Shown piece by piece: positions 50,853 to 60,340 of a stretch of DNA of 64,000 nucleotides (position 1 is the stretch's first letter; every line of letters begins with the position of its first letter). This DNA is from Roseimaritima ulvae. Lineage in GTDB: Bacteria > Planctomycetota > Planctomycetia > Pirellulales > Pirellulaceae. The notes under the pieces are model-generated. The model made no database searches and was not told the DNA's origin. It saw nothing but the letters and a program-made list of their open reading frames with translations. The stretch is taken from the NCBI RefSeq assembly GCF_008065135.1, contig NZ_CP042914.1, positions 6,429,404 through 6,493,403 on the forward strand. The letters are read 5' to 3'. The position numbers were made by a program, and so were the translations under genes.

Positions 50853-50862
50853 GCGCCGGCCG

Positions 50863-52917
50863 TTAACGTCCCAGGGCGTCGGCAAGTTCCGGGGCTTTGT
50901 AGATCGAGCGGAGGGCTTCACGGATGCCCACCGCGGCTACCGAAACGGCTCGTCCCTGCACGTCGCTATACAGGTAGTCGCTGGTCAGGCTTTGGATATT
51001 GCCGTCGAAGATCAAGCCCACCAGTTCGCCCTCGCGATTGACCACCGGGCTGCCACTGTTGCCGCCGATGATGTCCGCGGTGCAGACAAAGTTCAGCTGC
51101 GTATCACCGTCGACTTGGTCTTCCGCATCCATCCAGCTTTCCGGCAGATCAAAATCTTCTTGCCCCTTGTGCTGCCGGGCATGCTCGTAAGCGCCCGACA
51201 TCACGGTCCAGGGGTGGATCGTTTCCCCGTTTTCCTCATAGCCGCTGACGGTGCCAAAGGCCAGTCGTAGCGTGAAGGTGGCATCGGGATAAGTATCGGT
51301 GCCTTCGACGGCCGCTACGGCTTCGGTGATCGCCGCGTAAGCTTGCCGTTCCTGCTCTTCCAGCTCTTCGCGACGTTTCCGCAGCTTGCGGTATTCGGGC
51401 TCCAGCAAGAGCGCCAAGCCGATCAGCGGATCTTCGCTGGCCAGCACCGCGGCACGCCCCCCATCGACCAAGGCCTGCCGGACTTTGACATCGCCCAGCG
51501 TGGTCGCCGCCACCAAGTCGCCCGCTCGTTCGCGGGGGCTTTTGCCGGCCAGCACCTGCGTGACCAGCAGATTGTCCGCCCCACGCTGCTCCACAAACCG
51601 GCTCAATTCATCCGCCAGTTTGGCGCGTTCCAGATCGTCATAGATCGGTGCTTCGCTCAGCACCCCCTGCAGCAGCGACTCGCGACCGGCGTCGCCGTAT
51701 TCGCGGAGTCGCTGGGCATTGGGCTTTTGATCTTCGGCGGCGAGCAAAACGAGCGTCTCTGCCAGATCGTACAGACGCGATTGGAATCCGGTCGTTTGCC
51801 CCAACAGCTTGGCCTTCTCCTGCTGCAGTCGCGAGATTTCCTCCCAAGCGGCGGCCTTGGACTGCAAACTTTCATCGGCGCCGATGGCTGCCAACAAGCG
51901 GTCTTCGCGGCCGCGTTTGCTGGCGATGGTGGCCGGATCTTGCAAGCCCGCCAGCATCCCCGTGTAGGCCTTGCGAGCGTTCTGAATGCCGAACAATTCA
52001 TCGCGGGCGCGGCGTTTCTGTTCGGCCCCTTCCAAACTGTATTGCTGCAACATGATCTCTTTGCGACGCAGGTAGTCCAGCACGTAAGGCAGTCGCTGGT
52101 CGCGGAGATATTTTAGTGCGTCAACGGTAAAGATTCGTTGCGTGCGGCCGGGGTTGCCGGCCACAAACACCAAATCACCATCAGCCACCGGCGTCTCGCT
52201 CCAGTGCAAGAAGTTGTCTAATTGCGCCGGTTTGCCGTCTTCGTAGACTCGCATCAAGGTGGCGTCCAAGTTGTAACGGGGATATTCAAAGTTATCCGCG
52301 TCGCCACCAAAGAACGCCGCCTTGGTTTCCGGAGCCCACACCAGCCGCACGTCGGTGTATTTCTTGTAGCGATACAGATGGTATTCAGCGCCTCCGTACA
52401 ACGTGACCACATCGCTGCGCAGTCCGGTGTCGTCGAGCGACTCCTTTTCGATGGTCGAAATCACCGCGCGGCGAGCTTGCGCGGCGTCGTCGGCCGACAT
52501 CTCGTCGTTGACCGCGGACCGAACCCGCTGAGTGACGTCTTCGATGGCTACCAACTGATTCAGTTCCAGGTCGGGCGCTGCCAACTCCTCTTCAATCGAC
52601 CGGGCCAGAAAGCCGTCTTCGATGATGTTCCGTTCGGGCGTGCTGAGCTTGTGCAGCGTATCGGCAGCCACATGGTGGTTGGTCAGCACCAAGCCGTCAC
52701 TGGAAACAAAGGATCCGGAACCGCCGGAGTTGAACCGCACGGCCGACAACCGCAGATGCTCGGCCCACTGGTCGCTGGGCTGAAATCCATATTTGGTCTT
52801 TAAATGCTTCAGCGGCAGGTCGTTAAACAACCACATGCCTTCATCAGCAGATACCCAAGAAGGGACCGCGGCCACAGCCAACAGACCGGTTAGCAACAAC
52901 GTTTGACAATTCAGCAT
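50863..52917 (-). CDS. S46 family serine peptidase (dipeptidyl-peptidase 7/11-like)
   Basis: 684 residues with a signal peptide (LLLTGLLAVAAVPSWVSA) followed by DEGMWLFNDLP, the typical S46 start. Catalytic His lies in TNHH (81/82) and Ser621 in GGNSGSP; the Asp is in the middle region (WAPETKAAFFGGDADNFEYPR). A long helical domain (about 280-520) is also family-typical. S46 peptidases cut dipeptides from the N-terminus of periplasmic oligopeptides and are known from Bacteroidetes such as Porphyromonas. This suggests growth on protein. The gene is single, with repeats downstream and a 346-base gap upstream. Confidence 0.93.
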   Translation of the reverse strand: MLNCQTLLLTGLLAVAAVPSWVSADEGMWLFNDLPLKHLKTKYGFQPSDQWAEHLRLSAVRFNSGGSGSFVSSDGLVLTNHHVAADTLHKLSTPERNIIEDGFLARSIEEELAAPDLELNQLVAIEDVTQRVRSAVNDEMSADDAAQARRAVISTIEKESLDDTGLRSDVVTLYGGAEYHLYRYKKYTDVRLVWAPETKAAFFGGDADNFEYPRYNLDATLMRVYEDGKPAQLDNFLHWSETPVADGDLVFVAGNPGRTQRIFTVDALKYLRDQRLPYVLDYLRRKEIMLQQYSLEGAEQKRRARDELFGIQNARKAYTGMLAGLQDPATIASKRGREDRLLAAIGADESLQSKAAAWEEISRLQQEKAKLLGQTTGFQSRLYDLAETLVLLAAEDQKPNAQRLREYGDAGRESLLQGVLSEAPIYDDLERAKLADELSRFVEQRGADNLLVTQVLAGKSPRERAGDLVAATTLGDVKVRQALVDGGRAAVLASEDPLIGLALLLEPEYRKLRKRREELEEQERQAYAAITEAVAAVEGTDTYPDATFTLRLAFGTVSGYEENGETIHPWTVMSGAYEHARQHKGQEDFDLPESWMDAEDQVDGDTQLNFVCTADIIGGNSGSPVVNREGELVGLIFDGNIQSLTSDYLYSDVQGRAVSVAAVGIREALRSIYKAPELADALGR

Positions 52918-53263
52918 CGATCAACCCCATCGCACTAGCGAGAAACAGAATGGTGTCCGTCCAGGATATGCGGTGACCGCAAAGGTGGGGAGAGCGGGCA
53001 CCAAAACGCCTCCCTTGGCTTGAAGGCCCCGCCGCCTGCCAGCGAGGGGCAGCGGCCGCGGAGGGCTGCCCAATTACCATGCGGGCCTCAATCCAAACGC
53101 ACACAATAACAGCATCCACGCCATTCCAGCGACCTTCACCCCGGTTAACGGCGACCAAAAGCCCTCAAGCAATTGGCTCGAGATTTGCTTAAGCGGTGGC
53201 TACGTAATACCGCAGTGGTCACGTATGTCCACTAACCACGCCCAGTTTCTGGAGACGAGTTTG
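52918..53263. other. Divergent intergenic region without recognisable gene
   Basis: 346 bases between the S46 peptidase (minus) and HAD phosphatase (plus). I see no repeat copy, RNA gene or conserved open frame. GGAG at about 53250 serves the downstream gene. Promoter boxes cannot be placed with confidence. Confidence 0.5.
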
Positions 53264-54100
53264 ATGAGTGTAGGATTTTTAATCGACATGGATGGAGTGA
53301 TTTACCGCGGCGGCGAGTTAATCGATGGCGCCGATCGCTTCATCAACGCGCTACTGCGGGAGCAGATCCCGTTTATCTTTTTGACCAATAACAGCCAGCG
53401 GGCCCGCCGCGACGTGGCCACCAAGCTGCAGCGGATGGGAATCTTTGTGGAAGAGCAACACATCTTTACCTGCGCCATGGCGACCGCCCGGTTCCTGGCT
53501 CAGAAGAAACCCAACGGCACGGCTTACGTGATCGGCGAAGGCGGCTTGCTGCAGGCCCTGCACCGCAACGGCTACTCGATCGTCGACCACGAACCCGACT
53601 TTGTGGTTGTCGGCGAAGGCCGCACCGTAACGCTGGACGCGCTCGAACAGGCGGTCCGCTTGATCATGAACGGCGCCAAACTGATCGCCACCAATCTGGA
53701 TCCCAATTGTCCCACCAAGAACGGTACCCGCCCGGGATGTGGGGCCACGGTCGCGTATCTGGAAACCGTCACCGGCATCAAAGCCTTCAGCGTCGGCAAA
53801 CCCAGCCCGATCATGATGCGAGCCGCACGCAAAGAACTTGGGCTGCTGACTTCGGAAACCGTGATGGTCGGCGATACCATGGAGACCGATATCTTGGGCG
53901 GCGCCCAGATGGGCTACCGCACCGTGCTGACGCTGACCGGCAGCACCCGCCGCGAAGACCTGGATCACTTCGCCTACGCTCCCGACGCGATCGTCGAATC
54001 GGTGGCTGAAATGGAAGATCCGCTGGCCTTCATTCGCTCGCGGCTGCCGCGAGGCAAATCCGAAGACGACACGGTGCGCCTGACCGCCATGGCCCGCTGA
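53264..54100 (+). CDS. HAD-IIA (NagD-like) phosphatase
   Basis: 278 residues from ATG at 53264, which has GGAG nine bases upstream; ATG at 53225 is the alternative. HAD motifs: DMDGVIYRGG (Asp8 and Asp10), FLTNNSQR, KPSPIMMRAA (Lys), and VGDTMETDILGG. The large C2-type cap between motifs II and III (LQALHRNGYSIVDHEPDFVVVGEGRT) marks the NagD/p-nitrophenylphosphatase branch. Such enzymes dephosphorylate nucleotides, sugar phosphates or glycolate phosphate in the cytoplasm. It is a single-gene unit; the stop is followed by a fragment of another gene on the other strand. Confidence 0.93.
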   Translation: MSVGFLIDMDGVIYRGGELIDGADRFINALLREQIPFIFLTNNSQRARRDVATKLQRMGIFVEEQHIFTCAMATARFLAQKKPNGTAYVIGEGGLLQALHRNGYSIVDHEPDFVVVGEGRTVTLDALEQAVRLIMNGAKLIATNLDPNCPTKNGTRPGCGATVAYLETVTGIKAFSVGKPSPIMMRAARKELGLLTSETVMVGDTMETDILGGAQMGYRTVLTLTGSTRREDLDHFAYAPDAIVESVAEMEDPLAFIRSRLPRGKSEDDTVRLTAMAR

Positions 54101-54109
54101 GCGTTGTCA

Positions 54110-54240
54110 CGGCAATAACACTGCAGTGCGAAGACTAACTCGTTTTCGCCGGACGGAATCGTCGCAGTCAGTTCGCTGGTTTCGGGGTTCGCGTACTTGG
54201 CAGGCAACAGGTTCTTGGGGATGGTCATCCCCAAGAGCCC
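54110..54240 (-). pseudogene. Possible 3' remnant of a carboxypeptidase-regulatory-like protein gene
   Basis: The minus strand reads MTIPKNLLPAKYANPETSEL followed by TATIPSGENELVFALQ. This recalls the end of small planctomycete proteins whose last strands read (I/L)PxKYxxPxTSxLxxxxxxGxNxxxFxL. No start, signal peptide or upstream domain accompanies it, and the frame then runs antisense into the HAD gene. It is either a decayed end or a chance match. Confidence 0.35.
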
Positions 54241-54276
54241 GCCAGGTGCGCGTAAGGTTAAGACGCTGAGACGCAA

Positions 54277-54486
54277 TCACTCACTTTTTTCCAACGCCAA
54301 TTCACTTACATCCGTGTCGTCGGCCGGACGATCACGGCCCTGCTCCCCAGCGTCGCAACCGGCAACATGGGATTGCACATCTGGCAAAGCAAGATCGTCC
54401 ACGGCATCGACGCTGCCGAGCAGGACCATCAACTCGTCGATGGCTGCGATGGATAGTTCGATTCGGTCTTGAAGGGGCTCGGGCAT
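54277..54486 (-). CDS. Small acidic hypothetical protein
   Basis: 69 codons from ATG at 54486. The protein is strongly acidic (QDRIELSIAAIDELMVLLGS, DAVDDLALPDVQSH, DDTDVSELALEKSE) with no signal peptide, no membrane segment and one Cys. I do not recognise it. Its amino-acid make-up is more protein-like than the opposite-strand reading. It is isolated, and the surrounding 54101-54737 region holds only fragments, so it could itself be a remnant. Confidence 0.4.
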   Translation of the reverse strand: MPEPLQDRIELSIAAIDELMVLLGSVDAVDDLALPDVQSHVAGCDAGEQGRDRPADDTDVSELALEKSE

Positions 54487-54737
54487 GACAACTCTCGATC
54501 CGCAAGTATCGCAGAATGCGTATGTAGATTAGCGAAGACCTGCCACGCTCGGTCGCTGAATTTCTAGCCACCGAGCCACCGCTGCGTCTCCAACCTAAAC
54601 CCTACTGCGATTTCACGATGGAGGCCGGAACGGATCGTTTGCCGAACGCAATTCGACCGTCAGGGGGTACTGGTTGTGCGAAAACCGATGAATATGTCAA
54701 TGCAGGGGATTAACCCGATACCAGCCGAGCCCCACGC

Positions 54738-55289
54738 CTAGAATACAAATCCGCAGATGCTTGCCGTGACACCCGCCGCTGCGGGATCTTGGGAGATCAC
54801 TCCAAAGGGATCATCCACGCCGTCGGCAATCGCCAAACCGGCGAACCGCCCCTGCGTATCGCGGAACACAACCAGCAGGGTGATTTCAAAAGCGAGCGGT
54901 TGACCATCGGGCGCGAATAAAAACGGCGCTTTGTCCACGCCGCAAAAGGATCCAGACAAAGTCCGGCCGTCTTCGGTTTCCCAACTGAAGGAACCGGAAA
55001 CCTGAGCATACACACCCGACACTGGCGTGAAATACACGCACGTATCTGCGGTTCCCTGACCGGTGAAGGATCCGATCCCGGTCGCCTGACCGTCAAATTC
55101 ACCATGCACGTCGTTGAAAGCGAGACCGGGTATCGGCCACAAACACAACGTCGCGCTGGACGGGTCGGGCGCGGAATGCGAGAACTGCAGTTCACCAGAA
55201 ATTTCATCCGGCCCTGCACACCTGGCTTGTCCCGCGGTGATTCCCACGCACACCAACACACCTGCAAACAACGACAACCAACGAATCAT
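54738..55289 (-). CDS. Small secreted protein of unknown function
   Basis: 183 residues from ATG at 55289, chosen because it starts a signal peptide (MIRWLSLFAGVLVCVGITAG); the longer frame to 55571 is not protein-like. The mature part is beta-rich, with Gly, Phe, Ser and Thr alternation (GEFDGQATGIGSFTGQGTAD, VSGSFSWETEDGRTLSGSF) and four or more cysteines. No family is recognised. The pattern suggests an extracellular beta-barrel or sandwich. Bases 54487-54737 downstream hold no gene I can support. Confidence 0.6.
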   Translation of the reverse strand: MIRWLSLFAGVLVCVGITAGQARCAGPDEISGELQFSHSAPDPSSATLCLWPIPGLAFNDVHGEFDGQATGIGSFTGQGTADTCVYFTPVSGVYAQVSGSFSWETEDGRTLSGSFCGVDKAPFLFAPDGQPLAFEITLLVVFRDTQGRFAGLAIADGVDDPFGVISQDPAAAGVTASICGFVF

Positions 55290-55639
55290 CCTGATTCCCC
55301 AAGGCAATAGAAGTACTACAAAGTTGCGATGGATCGCCCCATCGCGTCGCCGCGGACCATAACAGCAGCAGGGGGGCCAGGAACATGCCAACAGCAGGAT
55401 ACCCCGCAATTTATCACTTGAATAATCCAGGCCGAAGATGAAAGTGGCAACAGAGGCGAAGCGGATTCCCAAATACAGCCTGCGCTCGCTGCTTCTTTTT
55501 ACAGGCGCAAGGGGCGCCGGAGTGGGGATGTTGGTTCGATTGGTACTACCGGTCTGGCGGAGCCATTGCAAACAGACATGCAGGCTGTCGATTCAATCGA
55601 CAGCCTGCATTTTGTTCCGGGCTATAGAAAGAAAACTTT
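55290..55639. other. Intergenic region with a strong hairpin
   Basis: 350 bases between two minus-strand genes. Apart from the hairpin at 55578-55610 I see no gene, known repeat copy or promoter. The promoter of the small secreted protein should lie in its left part. Confidence 0.5.
55578..55610. terminator. Hairpin downstream of cysK, candidate terminator
   Basis: ATGCAGGCTGTCGATT (55578-55593) is perfectly complementary to 55595-55610, giving at least a 14-bp stem with a TTCAA loop. TTTTG follows on the plus strand; on the minus strand, the direction of cysK, the trailing bases are only weakly T-rich. It lies 30 bases after the cysK stop. Confidence 0.65.
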
Positions 55640-56578
55640 TTAGATGCCGAGGTCGCCGAATAGCGGCGTGCTGAGATAGCGTTCACCCAGGCTGCACATG
55701 ATCGTGACGATGCGTTTGCCTTTGTACTCGGGACGGCTGGCAATTTGGGTCGCGGCCCACATATTGGCTCCGCTGCTGATGCCCGCCATGATGCCTTCCT
55801 GCTTGGCCAGCTGACGGCCGTATTCGAACGCATCTTCGTCGTCGACCAAGACCACATCATCGATCAGCGAGGTGTCGAGGTTCTTGGGCACAAACCCCGC
55901 TCCGATGCCTTGGATGCGATGCTTGCCAGGCGAGCCGCCGCTGATCACGGGCGAATGTTTGGGTTCAACGGCGATGGCTTTAAAGTCGGGATTCATTTTC
56001 TTCAGATACCGGGTGGCCCCGGTGATCGTGCCGCCGGTGCCCACGCCGGAGACCAGCACATCGATATTGTGTCCACTGTCTTCCCAGATTTCGGGACCGG
56101 TGGTGGCTTCGTGAATCGCCGGGTTGGCCGGGTTTTCAAATTGTTGCGGCATGAAGGAGTTCTCGGTTTTCTCCACCATCTCGCCCGCCGCCTTGATGGC
56201 CCCGTTCATGCCTTCGCCGGCAGGCGTCAGAACCAGATTGGCGCCCATCGCGCGGAGCAAAGCGCGGCGTTCGACGGACATCGATTCGGGCATCGTCAGC
56301 GTCAATTTGTAGCCTTTGGCCGCACATACAAAGGCCAAGGCGATACCCGTGTTGCCGCTGGTCGGTTCGATAATGTGGGTGTCCTGGTTAATTCTGCCAT
56401 CACGCTCGCCAGCTTCGATCATGGCCACACCAATCCGGTCCTTGACGCTGTTAAGCGGCTGAAAGAACTCGCACTTGGCAAAGATCTGCGCGCCTTCAGG
56501 CGCCAACCGATTGACCTGAATCATCGGCGTATCACCGATCGCTTGAGCGGCGTTGGAATAGGTTTTCCCGCGTGGCAT
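55640..56578 (-). CDS. cysK: Cysteine synthase (O-acetylserine sulfhydrylase)
   Basis: 312 residues, normal for the family. The PLP lysine is Lys46 in NSVKDR. The substrate loop PTSGNTG is at 72-78, the PLP phosphate loop is GVGTGGTITG, and IQGIGAGFVP and GISSGAN are conserved. The enzyme makes cysteine from O-acetylserine and sulfide in the cytoplasm. It appears monocistronic: a hairpin follows, and upstream is a long inverted repeat that separates it from korB. Confidence 0.95.
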   Translation of the reverse strand: MPRGKTYSNAAQAIGDTPMIQVNRLAPEGAQIFAKCEFFQPLNSVKDRIGVAMIEAGERDGRINQDTHIIEPTSGNTGIALAFVCAAKGYKLTLTMPESMSVERRALLRAMGANLVLTPAGEGMNGAIKAAGEMVEKTENSFMPQQFENPANPAIHEATTGPEIWEDSGHNIDVLVSGVGTGGTITGATRYLKKMNPDFKAIAVEPKHSPVISGGSPGKHRIQGIGAGFVPKNLDTSLIDDVVLVDDEDAFEYGRQLAKQEGIMAGISSGANMWAATQIASRPEYKGKRIVTIMCSLGERYLSTPLFGDLGI

Positions 56579-56677
56579 AGTTACATCCTTTGTAAGTAGT
56601 GAGCGTTGAGCGGTTTATTCTAAACACAGCCATCGGCGCTGTGTGAACGCCGCTGGAGGGCGGTCGATTAGAGCAAT

Positions 56678-56766
56678 GTAGGCCGGAACAAGCCATGCGC
56701 CGTTCCGGCACGGGCAACCAAACGGCAACACCCTGCCGGAACGGCGCACGGCTTGTTCCGGCCTAC
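56678..56766. repeat. Long inverted repeat with 33-base arms
   Basis: Arms at 56678-56710 and 56734-56766 are complementary with a single mismatch, around a 23-base loop. They begin with GTAGGCCGGAACAAGCC and contain the CCGGAACGGCG/CGCCGTTCCGG core. A copy of the dispersed CCAAACTCTGG...GTTCGGCTACG element follows immediately (56778-56803). Located between korB and cysK, it could stop korB transcription or be a small mobile element. Confidence 0.9.
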
Positions 56767-56820
56767 GAATCACGTATTTCCCAAACTCTGGCGAGTTCGG
56801 CTACGTGGCGCGGGTCGCGA

Positions 56821-57831
56821 TTAGGCGACTTCCCAGGTGTCGCCGGAATTGAACAGGGCCTGCAAATCCCCTTCGCCTTTGGCGCCCCGGGCGGCTTCCA
56901 CCTGCTGGTTGATCTGGTCGTCATAGGTGGCCACGTCCTGAACATCGCGAAAGACCCCGATCGGTTCGGGGAATTCGGGATACCGCATGCGGCTGAGCAT
57001 GAAGTGCTGAGTGGAATCGAGCGAACGTTCGTCGTGGATCAGCAGATCATCGGCGGGCACGTCGGCCGTGTTGACGATCTCCAAGCGGTTGCCGACCATG
57101 CGAATGCCTTTGTCGCGGTTTTTGCCGTAGATCAACGGCTTGCCGTGCTCCAGTTCAATCGTATTTTCCGGCCGCTGGGTGCGGTCTTGCGCGTAAGACA
57201 TGGCGCCGTCGTTGAACACGTTACAGTTCTGGTAGACCTCAACCAACGAGGTACCTTTGTGCTCGGCCGCGCGTTTGAGGGTTGCTTCGAGGTGTTTAAC
57301 GTGGGCGTCGATGCTGCGAGCCACAAACGTGGCTTCGGCGGCGAGGGCCACGCTGAGCGGGTTCAGCGGATGGTCGATCGATCCCATCGGCGTGCTCTTG
57401 GTGACTTGCCCTTCGCCGCTGGTCGGGCTGTACTGGCCCTTGGTCAAGCCGTAGATGCGATTATTGAACAACACGATATTGATGTCCAAATTGCGTCGCA
57501 AGACGTGGATGAAGTGGTTCCCGCCAATCGACAGGGCGTCGCCGTCGCCGGTGATCACCCACACCATCAGATCGGGGCGAGTGGCTTTCAGGCCGGTGGC
57601 AAAGGTGGGCGCCCGGCCGTGAATGCTGTGCATGCCGTAGGTGTTCATGTAATACGGAAACCGACTGCTGCAGCCGATGCCGCTGACGAACACGGTCTTT
57701 TCGCGAGGCACGCCCAGTTGCGGCAGTACCTTTTTCATCTGAGCGAGGATCGAGTAGTCGCCGCACCCAGGGCACCAACGTACATCCTGGTCGCTGGCAA
57801 AATCGGCTGCTTTTAAAACCGGTAAATTCAT
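56821..57831 (-). CDS. korB: 2-oxoacid:ferredoxin oxidoreductase, beta subunit
   Basis: 336 residues. Thiamine-diphosphate binding is shown by GDGDALSIGGNH followed by NNRIYGLTKGQYSPTS. Cysteines for the [4Fe-4S] cluster lie in WCPGCGDYSI and GIGCSSRF. HSIHGRAPTFATGLK matches the family's active-site loop. With the alpha subunit it would convert 2-oxoglutarate (or another 2-oxoacid) and CoA to acyl-CoA, CO2 and reduced ferredoxin in the cytoplasm. It follows korA after 82 bases. Substrate choice between 2-oxoglutarate and pyruvate cannot be settled by eye. Confidence 0.93.
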   Translation of the reverse strand: MNLPVLKAADFASDQDVRWCPGCGDYSILAQMKKVLPQLGVPREKTVFVSGIGCSSRFPYYMNTYGMHSIHGRAPTFATGLKATRPDLMVWVITGDGDALSIGGNHFIHVLRRNLDINIVLFNNRIYGLTKGQYSPTSGEGQVTKSTPMGSIDHPLNPLSVALAAEATFVARSIDAHVKHLEATLKRAAEHKGTSLVEVYQNCNVFNDGAMSYAQDRTQRPENTIELEHGKPLIYGKNRDKGIRMVGNRLEIVNTADVPADDLLIHDERSLDSTQHFMLSRMRYPEFPEPIGVFRDVQDVATYDDQINQQVEAARGAKGEGDLQALFNSGDTWEVA

Positions 57832-57913
57832 TTCAGTTCGCTAGACAAAGAGATACGGAGTAACAATCGGCGGCGGCACCGGGGTGTGCCGCCTGACGCC
57901 TACCGGCGGCCGT

Positions 57914-59854
57914 TCAACCGACGCGGATTTTTAATTTCTGGTCCACCACCGTGCAGTCCCTACCGACGCAGGCTTGATCACGAATCGCTTCCACCAGTTC
58001 GGTCACCGTAAACGGCTTGCCTTGGATCTTGTTGATCCCGATGCAGTCGACCAGGTACTGGTGTCGCAGCAGCATTCGCAGCTGTCCAGTGTTCAATTCC
58101 GGCACCAACACGGTCTTGAACTGTTTGAGCAGCTGGCCGAGGTTGCGGGGCAGGGGATTGAGGTAGCGAACGTGGGCGTGGCTGACGGCCAGCCCAGCGC
58201 GTTGACAGCGACTGACGGCCGTGTGGCAAGCTCCATAGGTCCCGCCCCAACTGACCACCAACACGTCGCCTTCGGGCTCGCCGAACACATCCTGCTCGGG
58301 GATCCGATCGGCGACCAACGCCACCTTTTTGGCGCGGGTGTCGGTCATATGTTGGTGATTGGCCGGATCGTAGCTGACGTTGCCGGTACCGTCTTCTTTT
58401 TCCAACCCGCCCAGACGATGCATCAGGCCTTCGGTCCCCGGAATGGCCCAGGGGCGAGCCAGATTTTCGTCGCGTTGATAGGGCAGGTAGGGCTGATCGC
58501 CGGCTTCGGTGCCCTCGGGATGCTGCACCACGATGGGTTCCATCGAAGCCACATCGGGAATTTTCCAGGGTTCGCTACCGTTGGCGATGTAGCCGTCGGA
58601 CAACACCACCACGGGCGTCATGCATTCGACGGCCAACCGCCAAGCTTCCTGAGCGATTTCGAAACAGTCGCCGGGGCTACACGGCGCCAAAATCGGCAGC
58701 GGTGCTTCGCCGTTGCGGCCGAACATGGCCTGCAGCAAATCGCTCTGCTCGGTCTTGGTCGGCAACCCGGTACTGGGTCCGCCGCGTTGGACGTTGATCA
58801 CCACCATGGGCAATTCCATGATCATGCCCAAGCCCATGGCTTCGGCTTTCAGCGCGATCCCGGGGCCACTGCTGGCGGTGACCGCCATCGAGCCCCCGAA
58901 GGACGCTCCGACCGTGGCTCCCATGGCCGCGATTTCGTCTTCGGCTTGGAACGTCCGCACGCCAAAGTTCTTGTATTTTGTCAGCTCATGCAAAATGTCG
59001 CTGGCCGGCGTGATCGGGTAGGTGCCGTAGAACAGCTCTTTGCCGCTGCGGTGGGCGGCGGCCAACAGGCCCCAAGCCATGGCTTGGTTGCCCATCACGT
59101 TTTTGTAGGTGCCCGGTTCCAGTTCTGCGGCTTCGACGCGGTAGCTGACGCCAAACGCTTCGGTGGTTTCACCAAACGCCCAGCCGGCTCGCAGCGCCGA
59201 TTCGTTGGCCTGAGCGACTTCCGGTTTTTTGCCGAATTTGGCCTGAATGAAGCGCAGCGTGGGTTCCAGCGAGCGGCCGAACAGCCAGTACACCAGGCCC
59301 ATGGCGAAAAAGTTCTTGCAGCGATCGGCGATCTTGACACTTAGTCCGTGTTCGGACACCGCGTCACGGGTCATCTTGGTCATCGAGACCTTCACGACCC
59401 GGTAGGTGGACTCGAGGATTTCATCCTCCAGCGGGTTTTTGTCGATCTTGGCCAGCTTGAATTCTTTTTCGTTGAATCCGTCCTCATTGACGACCAGAAT
59501 GCCGCCTTTGCGGAGGTCGGCCAGATTCGTCACCAGGGCTGCGGGGTTCATCACCACCAAGCAGTCCAGCGTGTCGCCGGGCGTGAAAATCTCTTCGGCG
59601 GCAAACTGCACCTGAAAGCCGCTGACCCCGGCGCGGGTCCCGCGTGGAGCCCGGATTTCGGCGGGAAAATCAGGAAAAGTGGCGACGTCGTTGCCGGCCA
59701 ACGCGCTGGTATTAGTCAGCTGCGTGCCCAACAACTGCATCCCGTCCCCGGAGTCACCGGCCAGACGGACCGTGATCCCGGAAACGTGTTCGACACTCTG
59801 TTTTGAAGATTCTGGTGAGGTTTCCACAGCAAAATGATCCGCAATTGTGCGCAA
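57914..59854 (-). CDS. korA: 2-oxoacid:ferredoxin oxidoreductase, fused gamma-alpha subunit
   Basis: 646 residues. The start is non-ATG: TTG at 59854, or GTG at 59827; no upstream ATG exists in frame. The gamma domain (about 24-210) opens with GITVRLAGDSGDGMQLLGTQ. The alpha domain starts near 245 (GNQAMAWGLLAAAHRSGKELFYGTYPITPASDILHEL) with EDEIAAMGATVGASFGG and GGPSTGLPTKTEQSDL. A C-terminal domain follows (DVLVVSWGGTYGACHTAV). This gamma-alpha fusion is typical of KorA in oxygen-tolerant bacteria. Together with korB it would replace or support 2-oxoglutarate dehydrogenase in the TCA cycle. Confidence 0.93.
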   Translation of the reverse strand: MRTIADHFAVETSPESSKQSVEHVSGITVRLAGDSGDGMQLLGTQLTNTSALAGNDVATFPDFPAEIRAPRGTRAGVSGFQVQFAAEEIFTPGDTLDCLVVMNPAALVTNLADLRKGGILVVNEDGFNEKEFKLAKIDKNPLEDEILESTYRVVKVSMTKMTRDAVSEHGLSVKIADRCKNFFAMGLVYWLFGRSLEPTLRFIQAKFGKKPEVAQANESALRAGWAFGETTEAFGVSYRVEAAELEPGTYKNVMGNQAMAWGLLAAAHRSGKELFYGTYPITPASDILHELTKYKNFGVRTFQAEDEIAAMGATVGASFGGSMAVTASSGPGIALKAEAMGLGMIMELPMVVINVQRGGPSTGLPTKTEQSDLLQAMFGRNGEAPLPILAPCSPGDCFEIAQEAWRLAVECMTPVVVLSDGYIANGSEPWKIPDVASMEPIVVQHPEGTEAGDQPYLPYQRDENLARPWAIPGTEGLMHRLGGLEKEDGTGNVSYDPANHQHMTDTRAKKVALVADRIPEQDVFGEPEGDVLVVSWGGTYGACHTAVSRCQRAGLAVSHAHVRYLNPLPRNLGQLLKQFKTVLVPELNTGQLRMLLRHQYLVDCIGINKIQGKPFTVTELVEAIRDQACVGRDCTVVDQKLKIRVG

Positions 59855-60340
59855 TTTGATCGGCGAGTCCTGCGACCGCGTGTCACCGGGGACGAGTGCG
59901 ACCGAAGGGGGAGGGTCTGTAGGGGTTATATCGAGTCGGAGGTCCGCGACGGGTTAGCAAAAGTGTAGGAATCTAAGAGACTCCGGATAGCACTAACGAT
60001 CCGCAAAACTGTCGCAGACCCGTCATTTTCCCACAGTCCCCCCGTTTCGTCAGCACCAAATTGCCCGCTGTGGCAATTTTTCCGGCCTGCCCACCCGCCC
60101 AGGCACCCCAAGTGTCGGCCTAAAAAGGAGGACGCGCGTCCAGTAGGTTTGGTTTTCCCGCCTGGCCCGCGGAGTCCAACCGCCACACCACCAGGGGGAC
60201 CTAACGACCATCTAACCACCCTTAGATGAAATTCTTAACAACCGTGCTACGTTCGGCACTTGGTTTCCACTAGGCTATCGGTTGGGTTGGATTAGGCGGA
60301 AACTTGCCCACTTCTCTACCGTCTTGCCGTTCGGTGATTA
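59855..60340. other. Divergent intergenic region
   Basis: 486 bases between korA (minus) and the ATP-grasp gene (plus). Open frames on both strands are short and not protein-like. No copy of the window's repeat families is present. Promoters for both operons must lie here; none can be assigned with confidence. Confidence 0.5.

Noticed and set aside
57974-59344. 456-codon open frame on the plus strand
   Set aside because: Antisense to korA; rich in His and Gly, as expected from a shadow frame, with no motif.
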